Part shown: piece after piece, positions 5,892-11,305 of the stretch
How the letters are laid out: each line of letters opens with the position of its first letter
Numbering within the stretch: position 1 is the stretch's first letter
Source: Baffinella frigidus
Lineage: Eukaryota; Cryptophyceae; Cryptomonadales; Baffinellaceae
DNA length: 12,056 bases
Assembly (NCBI GenBank): GCA_026770585.1
Contig: MU646691.1
Span: 67,781 to 79,836 of the forward strand
Direction: 5' to 3'
The notes under the pieces: generated by a model
Told to the model about the DNA's origin: nothing
Seen by the model: the letters and a program-made list of their open reading frames with translations, nothing else
Database searches by the model: none
Made by a program: the position numbers and the translations under genes

Positions 5892-8203
5892 AGACAGACA
5901 GACCTTGAGCTGGCGGGCGCGAATCTGGCGGCTCCCTTTGCCTCAAACCAGCCAGACAGACAGCCCGACACAGAGAGAGAGAGACAGACAGACAGGCAGG
6001 CAAACAGACCTTGAGCTGGCGGGCGCGAGCCTGGCGGCTCTCTTTCCCCCTCCCCGTTCGCGAGTCCAGCACCGCCTGCAGAGCAGCACCCTTTTTGATT
6101 TCTCATTCCTCATTTCTGAATTCGTTAGAGAGGGATCGCCGTTTTGTAGGGAGGGGCTGAACGCCCGAGGTCCTTGCTGGTGATGCTGAGCCTAAAAGTG
6201 CTCGCGTCAGCCCCCTACCGTCGCGGCATGGTGCGAGGGTTCATCCCCGCGTGTCTCGTCACGCGGCTGCCCCCCCCCTATTCCTCCTGCGGCGGTTGAC
6301 ACCCAGGGTTGAACGCTCAACGCTCAACGCTCCTACGGCTGCTGGCACCCAGGGCTGTCGACTGTCTACCAGGCCCGGCGGGGATTTGGCGACAAGTCAC
6401 GCTGGCTATGCCTACATGGGGGTACCTGGACAGCCCAGATGAGAAGAGGCGTTCCGACAGAGATGATCCGCGCCAGCACCGGGATCGGATTGAACTCATA
6501 GTGCTTCCTGGACCAGGAGGGGGGCGGGTCAGGACGCAAGGGGCGGGGGGGGGTCAGGTGTGTGCTGGGCCTCGAACCGCGAGACTGGATCACACAAGAG
6601 TGGGGCGTGTTCATCACGGGCTCAGGGATGAGGGTTCAGGGTTTAGGCGTTGGGATCCGTGTTTGCAGACCTGATAGCGTCCGGGTCATACGTGAAGAAC
6701 GGCTTCGTCCCGAACGGCCCCGCCTCGCGCTCCATGAGCGACCGCACCCCTTGCTTCCGCTGCAGCAGCCACGGCGCTGCCGCGCGCCCGTCGGCGGAGA
6801 CTGAGGGGGGCATGGCTGCCGTGCCGTCCGGACGCGCGCGCGCGTTGCCGAGGGCGTCGGAGTTGATTTCGTAGTTGTCTTCTGAGTTTTCGCCTAGGTC
6901 CACGTCCATGGTCCTGCGGGTGAGGGCAAGGGGGTCAGATGCGAGGGATCCGATGAGATTGTCGAGGGGGTCAGATGATATTGTCGAGGGGGTTAGATGA
7001 TACTATCGAGGTGATCAGATGATACTGTCGAGGCGATCAGACGAGATTTTCCAGGGGATCAGATGAGAGTGTCAAGGAAAGGATAGGGTGGCGATGCGGA
7101 AGGGCGGAGGCGCCGGAGAGCGGGCGGGTGCCACCAACCCTCACGCTGGGACCAAATCATCGATTTTAAAATCTCAGATTTACCTGGGCAGCCAGGCAAA
7201 TTCGCCTGTGGTGGAGCCATTTTCCATAGGAATTGGGAAATCGAAAATCGTCGATTTGGTCCCACCGTGAGGGCTGGTGGCACGGCCCGTGCGGTGAGGC
7301 GGAGGGGGGAGAAGACTGGGAAGAAGGGAGGCTCACGTCATCGTGTCGGTGCCTTCTTGCAGGAAAACCTCAGAGAGTTTGATCGTGTCCACCTGCCGAG
7401 TGCGAAAGTCAGAGCTATCCCGCATTACTCTCTGCACCGAGCAATCCCTCAAGACTCGCTGCCGTACGGTGCCCAGAAGCACTACACTGAGTCTAATTCG
7501 TCACAAAAAAACTTCTGCACCAACCCACGTGACGCATGGTCCGAGTCGAGTAGATGACCCCGCGTTGCAACAGCGATTCAGGGTATCCGATGTCCTGCTG
7601 CACCTAAGACCAGCCTCAACCGCTCACCAGCCTCACCGCTCAAAAGGCGATGCCGGCTCTCAGGCCAAGTCACTTCTCCGACACGAGCCCCTTAAAGAAC
7701 GCGCTCCTGCTGGTTCACACCCGATCCATCACGCCCGATCCCCCGCGCTGACCCTGCCCGCCATCTGGCGGGGACCGGGATCTCTCGAGTTCTCTTCTGG
7801 TTTGGCGTACCTGCGAGGATGCAGTGTTCTCCCTTCGCACGACGCCCGGAAGATGCGTCGGCTGGGAAAGCTCTTCGGCAGAGCTCTTCTTGAAGCTCTC
7901 CGGCAGCTCCGACAGCTCCACCTTCCCCAACGGCGTCCAATCCGTGTTCGAGGACGACTGGTCGACCATATCCTCCTCCAACCCTGGGATGCCCTTCACA
8001 GCTATCTCATCATCCTCGTACCCAATCGCCGCCCGCACGCCACACACCCCACCGCGCCTCCCTGCTCGTCCCAGGAGCAGCGGTTTCCTCGCCGCCGGGG
8101 CCGCGGAAAGGAGAGAGGAAGCTCGGTGATGGGCCAGCGTGACTCCAGGCGAGCACGGCATGAAGGCCTGAGCAGTGTGGGCCAGCACCGCGACCAGCGC
8201 CAT
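618..8203 (-). CDS. Plastid-type ABC1 (UbiB/ADCK) atypical kinase, 15 exons, C-terminus unresolved
   Basis: Atypical protein kinase-like ATPase of the ABC1/UbiB/ADCK family; plastid members influence quinone and prenyl-lipid metabolism in plastoglobules or thylakoids. Exons on the minus strand in sense order: 8203-7811, 7392-7337, 6913-6671, 6507-6426, 6075-6010, 5541-5422, 5194-5081, 4324-4274, 3927-3695, 3427-3330, 3109-2995, 2731-2603, 2067-1998, 1562-1446, 710-618. Every intron is GT-AG, all phases match and the total is 1980 nt. Signatures in order: KIGQ (309-312) then SNRPDL; ASAS (369-372) before LGQVY; VAVK with K393; EID (441-443); HADPHSGN (535-542); DFG (555-557); [34 protein letters not shown]. 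Met at 8203 starts a hydrophobic ALVAVLA stretch and AQA^F cleavage-like motif; an in-frame Met at 8254 would add 17 residues. The family usually extends beyond the last exon found. The family assignment is secure; exon 6 acceptor and 3' end are not. Confidence 0.92.
828..888 (-). repeat. Echo of ABC1K exon 15, 5' half with acceptor
   Basis: Sense strand: GAGCAG|TTG followed by codons for [20 protein letters not shown], identical at protein level to exon 15 up to the Tyr pair, then unrelated sequence. The duplicate therefore keeps the 3' splice site and 20 residues but has no donor at the expected place. It sits in intron 14 between exon 14 and the full exon 15. Confidence 0.8.
1107..1158 (-). 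repeat. Second echo of ABC1K exon 15, diverged, with acceptor
   Basis: Sense strand: CGCAG|CTG followed by [17 protein letters not shown], then the similarity ends. Two substitutions (PF to TS, and F to L) compared with exon 15 suggest decay. A heptamer array abuts its acceptor exactly as at the intact exon, showing that the splice site and the array were copied together. Confidence 0.75.
1571..1728 (+). repeat. Degenerate telomere-like heptamer array abutting exon 14 acceptor
   Basis: About 22 units of TTTCGGG, TTTAGGG and TTTTGGG variants begin 8 bases from the exon 14 acceptor (CAG at 1563-1565). In the ABC1K sense strand the units read CCCTAAA/CCCGAAA. The array is interstitial because coding exons lie on both sides. 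Confidence 0.9.
2123..2192 (+). repeat. Purine-rich AAG/ATGAAG microsatellite in intron 12
   Basis: Imperfect trinucleotide repeat of AAG with interspersed ATGAAG, which is a CTT-rich pyrimidine tract on the ABC1K sense strand. It lies 55 bases before (5' of, in sense) the exon 13 acceptor at 2068. Confidence 0.85.
2275..2353. repeat. Short foldback element in intron 12
   Basis: Left arm CCGTCACTCTGGGGA (from 2275) pairs with right arm TCCCCAAAGAGTGACGG (to 2353); the arms are inverted and differ by a two-base insertion. The 47-base interior includes TGTAACTTTACA, itself nearly palindromic. The size and structure suit a MITE remnant or structured intron element; no coding capacity. Confidence 0.6.
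2445..2573. mobile_element. MITE-like element, copy 1 (in ABC1K intron 12)
   Basis: The ends CACAGTGGG and CCCACAGTG are inverted with one mismatch. The interior matches the element at 9849-9971: GCAGATC(A/G)GTCCAT, ATTTTCG(T/C)GGT, ACCGACAGTTC and GGTCGAAAT occur in the same order and spacing. Two related 123-129 bp copies with inverted ends and no coding capacity fit a non-autonomous DNA transposon family. No target-site duplication is clear. Confidence 0.65.
2857..2952 (+). repeat. GC and CT dinucleotide microsatellites in intron 11
   Basis: Two (GC)n blocks alternate with (CT)n blocks. They lie about 45 bases downstream, in sense, of the exon 11 donor at 2994. A G/C-rich palindromic stretch at 2769-2830 (G12 run followed by CCCCCCCC) also lies in this intron. 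Confidence 0.9.
3114..3190 (+). repeat. Heptamer array abutting exon 11 acceptor
   Basis: About ten TTTGGGG/TTTAGGG units start two bases from the exon 11 acceptor CAG (3110-3112). On the gene's sense strand they read CCCCAAA. A second, weaker cluster lies at 3234-3270. Confidence 0.9.
3482..3675. repeat. Two-unit ~92-bp repeat in intron 9 with exon 10 echo
   Basis: Units from 3482 and 3574 share, in order, an exon 10-edge-like CCCGAAT or CGGAATC motif, a TTCAGGC(T/C)CC block, and GCGATTGTGTGCGG. In the sense strand the second unit starts with GGGCAG|A then TTC CGA GAG GTG TAC, reading FREVY, where real exon 10 has an acceptor followed by FGQLY. The copy keeps the acceptor and a family-like start but then diverges. 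Confidence 0.55.
4078..4256 (+). repeat. GA/GT-rich microsatellite in intron 8
   Basis: Long GAGA tracts with a central (GT)n block. On the sense strand this is a CTCT tract right after the exon 8 donor at 4273. It creates long Ser/Leu-rich spurious reading frames on the minus strand. Confidence 0.9.
4325..5080. other. Intron 7, longest ABC1K intron without exon-like content
   Basis: Sequence between exon 7 (ends at 5081, GAG|GTCTGA) and exon 8 (acceptor TTTGCAG at 4325-4327). It contains a C10 run near 4540, a short CCCTAAACCCC heptamer trace near 4831, and the 4895-5066 GAGA microsatellite. I see no coding signature in 4330-4890 on either strand. Confidence 0.7.
4895..5066 (+). repeat. GAGA/GAGC microsatellite in intron 7
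   Basis: An almost pure purine GAGA tract interspersed with GCGA. On the sense strand it is a pyrimidine CTCT tract beginning about 15 bases after the exon 7 donor. Confidence 0.95.
5199..5325 (+). repeat. Heptamer array abutting exon 7 acceptor
   Basis: About 18 TTTGGGG-type units, grading into TTTCGGG, begin directly beside the exon 7 acceptor CAG (5195-5197). On the sense strand they read CCCCAAACCCCAAACCAG|GTG, so the array supplies the entire region where a branch point and polypyrimidine tract are expected. Confidence 0.92.
5834..5891 (+). repeat. CAGC tetranucleotide microsatellite in intron 5
   Basis: About 14 perfect copies of AGCC, followed by CAGACAGA-type repeats to about 5905 and again at 5950-6005. 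It lies between the exon 5 echo and exon 6. Confidence 0.95.
5898..5942 (-). repeat. Echo of ABC1K exon 5, 3' part with donor site
   Basis: Differs at only about 4 of 45 positions from 6004-6048, offset by 106 bp. The sense strand reads [13 protein letters not shown] followed by AAG|GTCTGT; exon 5 ends [13 protein letters not shown] with the same donor. The intact exon 5 (6075-6010) has an acceptor, CTCTGCAG; the echo does not. Confidence 0.8.
6930..7075 (+). repeat. 22-bp minisatellite, six units, next to exon 3 acceptor
   Basis: Units at 6930-6965 (36 bp with a 14-bp insertion), 6966-6987, 6988-7009, 7010-7031, 7032-7053 and 7054-7075, consensus GGGGATCAGATGATATTGTCGA. On the sense strand each unit ends in ATCTGAYCCCC or ATCTAACCCCC. 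The array ends 13-16 bases before the exon 3 acceptor CCCGCAG at 6914. Confidence 0.92.
7128..7283. mobile_element. Foldback (MITE-like) element in intron 2
   Basis: The left arm from 7128 starts GTGCCACCAACCCTCAC, then GCTGGGACCAAATC. The right arm, read inverted from 7283, starts GTGCCACCAGCCCTCAC, then GGTGGGACCAAATC. The arms match over about 45 bases with few mismatches. The 156-bp element has an AT-richer interior than its surroundings and no reading frame. No convincing target-site duplication was found. It resembles a non-autonomous DNA transposon with long terminal inverted repeats. Confidence 0.75.
7393..7810. other. ABC1K intron 1
   Basis: Bounded by donor CAG|GTACGC (7811/7810) and acceptor CTCGGCAG (7393). 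I see no repeat or coding signature in it. The following 56-nt exon (7392-7337, reading [10 protein letters not shown] then LQEGTDTM) is supported by its exact 0-to-2 phase fit between exons 1 and 3. Confidence 0.6.
7811..8203 (-). CDS. ABC1K exon 1: bipartite plastid-targeting leader and acidic linker
   Basis: This exon encodes residues 1-131. A short hydrophobic core (ALVAVLA) is followed by HTAQA and then Phe-Met-Pro. This resembles the signal-peptide cleavage site with Phe at +1 known from red-lineage complex plastids. Next comes a Ser/Ala/Arg-rich stretch ([27 protein letters not shown]) of transit-peptide character, then an acidic region ([17 protein letters not shown]). The exon ends at a strong donor, TCGCAG|GTACGC, in phase 0. 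No stop separates Met 8203 from Met 8254, so the longer start cannot be excluded. The targeting prediction is inferred from composition and motif only. Confidence 0.75.
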
Positions 8204-8464
8204 GCAGGAGCGGGGTCGAGCGTGCGAACCGCATCCTCGACATGTGTGCACCATCCCTTGGATCTCCTTGCAACTCCTGAGAGATCCCAGAGATCCCTCC
8301 TGTTCCTTAGAAGGGGCAGGACGAACAGGTTGAGGCTCCCTTTTTAGGGGTCAAAGTGGTCAAAATCCCCCCTCAGGCCGTCCATCGTCCCTTCCCCTGT
8401 GGTGCAGTTAGTTGGTCCTAGTGGGCGAGACGTTTTTTTCATACCCATCCTCCACCCGGGGTGG

Positions 8465-8664
8465 CTACCTGCTGCTAGAGCCTTCTGGTCTCGTCCCAAC
8501 TCTCCCCCTTCGCGTCAAGTGGTCGTGTATGTCAACTTAATGAACCTCGCCTTTCCGCCTTCGGGGTCACGGGCTGCTAGAGCCCTCTCGTCTCGTACTA
8601 GCTTGCCCTCTGGCGTGCAGCGTCGTGTGTGTCATCTTATTAAACCTCGCTTTTCCCATGGCAG
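8465..8664 (+). repeat. Two-copy ~102-bp diverged tandem repeat
   Basis: GCTGCTAGAGCC recurs at 8471 and 8573, followed in both copies by TCTCGT, then (T/C)GTGT(A/G)TGTCA(A/T)CTTA and AACCTCGC(C/T)TTTCC at matching spacing. Confidence 0.8.
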
Positions 8665-8726
8665 GTTAACTTGCAGTGGCAAAACCAAACTTAAAACTAA
8701 GTGGGTCAATGTTGACTCAACAAGTG

Positions 8727-8775
8727 CCTTTTCTATCTCAGACCTTGGATGCCTTTTCTATCTCAGACCTTGGAA
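8727..8775 (+). repeat. Perfect 25-bp tandem repeat
   Basis: The segment starting GCCTTTTCTATCTCAGACC and ending TTGGA(A)T occurs twice head to tail with only the junction base differing. It looks like a recent slippage or unequal-exchange duplication. Confidence 0.85.
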
Positions 8776-8797
8776 TGCGAGGGGAGGTCCTTTAGGT

Positions 8798-8923
8798 CCT
8801 TTAGGTTCTTCGAGCTCCCAACATAGGCGGACACCGGAACTGGTTCTGCAGAAAAGCCATGCTTCCTTTCGGATCACATTCAGGCCCCCCGGTGCAGAGG
8901 ATCGCGGCAGAAACCGGCTAAAG
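8798..8923. repeat. Dispersed repeat, copy 1 (CCTTTAG...CTAAAG ends)
   Basis: Shares CCTTTAGG at its start, CATAGGCGGACA about 25 bases in, CTGCAG(A/G)A near the middle, and AACCGGCTAAAG at its end with 10673-10794. The ends CCTTTAG and CTAAAG are inverted. No coding capacity is conserved between copies. Confidence 0.6.
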
Positions 8924-9217
8924 TGCCTCGCAGCGTCCGTCCGGTCTGGTTCATTATCCAGCTCCTCGCCCAAAGATTCTCTCTCTGAACCCCGAGTACA
9001 TGTAAGTCCTTCTCGCACCGTCGCAAAGCGCTCGCCCTCCCATTGCTCAATTTACCGAGCCCGTGCTCACCCCCCCCCCTGCCCGGCCACATCTCCCTAC
9101 TAAGCTAGCCGCCTCCCCCGCCTCCCCACATCGCCCCACCTGCTCCCTGAACCCCCCAAAGAATACGACAGCACTTGTCGTGGCAGCAGCGGATCCGCGC
9201 TTCATCGCGCCTCATCA

Positions 9218-11165
9218 CTATCTGCGCTTCTTCTTTTCCTCCTTGGACTTGAGCATTCCCGTCGAATGCGCAATCCCGAAAATGGCCATGAAAGCGCCGC
9301 CGGCGGCCCCTGCGAAGCACCAAGGCGAGGGGTTGTGAGGTGTGTCGTGGTTCTGCGTTTCGAGGCTGGCGTCGCCTGCGTCGCACTACACAAGTAGTGT
9401 GGTGGAGGGTTGGGACAGCAGCGGTGTCCAGCGCTTTCTCTTGGAAACCGTAGCATTCCCCCCAGGCACACACGTTGAGCAAACGCGAGGTTTAGGTTTT
9501 AGGGTTTGGAGTTTAGGGTTTAGGGTTTAGACCCCCCTGTCACGCCTCTCCCTCAGCCTGTTTTTCGGTCGAGCCACTTTAGGGTGTAGGATTTAGGATT
9601 CAAGATTCAGGGTTTAGGGTTTTGGGTTTAGGGTTTGTGATTTGGGGTTTCGGGTTTCGGTTTTCGGGTCTCGAGTTTCGGGTTTATGGTTTATGGTTTA
9701 TGGTATAGGGTTTAGGGTTTAGGGATTCGGGTTCAGGGTGAACCTCTAGTAGGGTTTAGAGTTCAGGGGTGAGGCCTCTCTGCCACGCCTCTCCTTCGTT
9801 TTTTGTTTGAGACACGCGCACGCTCGCGTTCTGAGTCAGACTTTAGTTAACAGTGGGTTTCGCAGATCGGTCCATACATTTTCGCGGTGCTAATTAACCC
9901 GTAAAAACACATCCCGTTGACCGACAGTTCGGCCGGATTTTCGGTCGAAATTGGCGGCGAAGCCCACCGTGTGCCACGCGGTGATGTCAATAGTTTGGAG
10001 AGGGTTTCGGGTTTCGGGTCAAGCACCTTGTCCGTGCACTGCTTCTCGAGGATGCCCACCGGGTTCTGAACCCCGAACCCTACACCCTTAACTCTCAACC
10101 ACGCGCTGTTGGATAGAGACCTGGCTTAACGCACCCCACCAGAGGCTATCTAGCTCTGCCTGAGTTTGATTCTGGCTGGTCCTAAAGGCTTTCTATTCGC
10201 CCTTTTGTACTGAATTTCTGCTCTCGAATAATGTGAAGGACGAGCCAGAATAAAACTCAGGCAGAGCTAGGCTATCTTTGATCAGGGCCCAGGGAAAGGT
10301 CAGGCAGAGCTATGCTAGGTATGCTATCTTTGATCAGGACCCAGGGAAAGGGCTCTCTCTCTCTCCTTACCCCAGGCGGTGAAAAAAACGAACGCCGGGA
10401 AACGGCTGCCAACCGTCGCGCTCTAGCAGCTTGCCCTAAACCCTAAACCCTAAACCCTAAACGCAAGCGTGGCTGGGCCATCGGCAGCGTGCGAGCAGAG
10501 GTGTTCCAGTGCCGTGGAAGGGCCGGGCGATACCTAGGCGGCCATGCAAGAAGTGGAACCACGATGTCGCTTGCCAGAACCCCGACTTGTTGGTCAGCTC
10601 CCCGTCCCACCCTGAAGCGAGCCTGCACCCCCCGCAAAGCAGGTCAGACTCTGTCACGCACAGCACAACAGACCTTTAGGAGTTGCGGATCCCCATCATA
10701 GGCGGACAATGGAAGTGATGCTGCAGGATGGCCCTGCTTTGTTGCAAGCATCGAACCTTGCAGTGCAGATGAACAGAACAGAACCGGCTAAAGGGTGATC
10801 CCCAGGGGTATTGAAGGAATACCAGATGTTTGCCATGCTCACACACCCACGATCGCAAACCAAGCTGAAAAACAAAAGTGCGGCTGTGCAGAAGACTCAA
10901 GGAAAGCGACTCGTCTCCGCCAGGGGCCTATCTGCGTACACCTACTCTCAAGGGCTCCCGCCTACCCTAAGCGACTTCTCTCAGCCGTCCTCGCTCTCCT
11001 CGAGCCGGGAGAAAAACCATCCTTTCCAAGCAGCGACGAAAAGTACCGTCCTGGTACAAAAGATGTACGGTCCAGGAAAGAGTCGCGCGCTGCTCACCAG
11101 AACACGACCCCCCAGAAGACGACCGTGAAGGCGACCTCCCACGGTCGAAGCGCCTCGCGTCCCAT
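9218..11165 (-). CDS. Small split gene: membrane protein with KKxx-type C-terminus, function unknown
   Basis: I do not recognise this protein. Exons in sense order: 11165-11098 (MGREALRPWEVAF, TVVFWGVVF; donor TG|GTGAGC), exon 2 from 10864 (acceptor TTTGTTTTTCAG) to 10847 or 10757, 10622-10534 (LASGWDGELTNKSGFW, QATSWFHFLHGRL), 9309-9218 (GAAGGAFMAIFGIAHSTGM, LKSKEEKKKRR, stop TAG). Phases fit for both exon 2 versions, giving 88 or 118 residues. A phase-neutral 39-nt exon at 10065-10027 could be inserted. Two hydrophobic segments (WEVAFTVVFWGVVF and AAGGAFMAIFGIA) suggest a two-pass small membrane protein. The ending KKRR fits the KKxx ER-retrieval rule. Start codon lies 140 bp from the divergent plus-strand gene. 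Support is splice logic and composition only. Confidence 0.55.
9485..9770 (+). repeat. Heptamer arrays in the last intron of the small membrane protein gene
   Basis: Two clusters, 9488-9530 and about 9580-9770, of TTTAGGG, TTTCGGG, TTTATGG and related units. A block with CTGYCACGCCTCTCC follows each cluster (9538 and 9780), so array plus spacer was duplicated. Unlike in the ABC1K gene, these arrays are far from the exon acceptor at 9310. Confidence 0.85.
9849..9971. mobile_element. MITE-like element, copy 2
   Basis: Same family as 2445-2573. The inverted ends are ACAGTGGGTTTCGC and, on the other side, GCGAAGCCCACCGTG, longer and better preserved than in copy 1. Inside, GATCGGTCC near one end and GGTCGAAAT near the other extend the inverted character. 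About 123 bp, no coding capacity. Confidence 0.65.
10151..10269. mobile_element. MITE-like element with target-site duplication
   Basis: The terminal inverted repeats start TAGCTCTGCCTGAGTTTGAT on the left and TAGCTCTGCCTGAGTTTTAT on the inverted right end, continuing as TCTGGCTGGTCCT and TCTGGCTCGTCCT. That is about 33 bp with two mismatches. Direct copies of GGCTATC flank the element (10144-10150 and 10270-10276); the match can be read as 7-9 bp because it extends into the ends. This is the best-supported transposon insertion in the window. A duplication of 7-9 bp would suit hAT-, P- or Mutator-like families; no transposase is present. Confidence 0.85.
10261..10351 (+). repeat. Tandem duplication including one end of the MITE
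   Basis: GCTATCTTTGATCAGG, then (G/A)CCCAGGGAAAGG, occurs at 10271-10299 and 10323-10351. The second unit is preceded by another CAGGCAGAGCTA (10301-10312), a copy of the element's right end. The duplication therefore happened after insertion and took part of the transposon with it. Confidence 0.85.
10434..10462 (+). repeat. Perfect interstitial (CCCTAAA)4
   Basis: Four exact heptamers, in the opposite orientation to nearly all other arrays in the window. It lies in an intron of the small membrane protein gene, 72 bases after the 10534 donor in sense. Confidence 0.95.
10673..10794. repeat. Dispersed repeat, copy 2
   Basis: Partner of 8798-8923. The ends CCTTTAGG and CTAAAGG are inverted. 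In the longer model of the small membrane protein gene, this repeat contributes the 3' part of exon 2 and its donor site (10757), so either the exon was recruited from the repeat or the shorter exon 2 is correct. Confidence 0.6.
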
Positions 11166-11305
11166 GTTCTTGCTCGGAACAATTCAGTCCTGGATGGCTT
11201 TCAAAAGTGGACATCATCTCAACTTTTGAGGGCGAAGATTATTTCGGGAGGGCTCGGCTGGTCTCCTTTCGCGATCTCCTGTCTCGCTCAAGCACCTCCA
11301 TCAGG
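11166..11305. promoter_or_regulatory. Putative bidirectional promoter with palindrome
   Basis: The 140 bp between divergent start codons. TCAAAAGT (11201-11208) and ACTTTTGA (11222-11229) form a perfect inverted pair with a 13-base spacer. This could be a dimeric factor site or a transcript hairpin; no TATA motif is evident. The promoter role is inferred from gene layout only. Confidence 0.4.

Larger units (their letters stand above)
8255..9217. other. Intergenic region upstream of ABC1K, no convincing gene
   Basis: Separates the ABC1K 5' end from the 3' end of the small membrane protein gene, both on the minus strand, so it should hold the ABC1K promoter. It contains the 8465-8664 tandem repeat, a short tandem repeat at 8727-8775 and the dispersed repeat at 8798-8923. 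A 705-base plus-strand open frame (8399-9103) crosses all of these and has no recognisable domain, so I do not call it. Confidence 0.6.

Noticed and set aside
7343-8347. Plus-strand open frame of 334 residues
   Set aside because: It is antisense to ABC1K exons 1-2, whose sense frame has splice signals and a targeting leader; composition is Arg/Ser/His-rich, typical of a shadow frame.
8399-9103. 705-base plus-strand open frame, 234 residues
   Set aside because: It spans a diverged tandem repeat, a perfect short repeat and a dispersed repeat, and shows no domain or membrane pattern. Long stop-free frames are common in GC-rich DNA.
10027-10065. 39-nt exon reading NPVGILEKQCTDK in the small membrane protein gene
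   Set aside because: It has AG and GT borders and does not disturb the phase, but in the phase needed by its neighbours it reads a different, less natural peptide. It is kept only as an optional exon.
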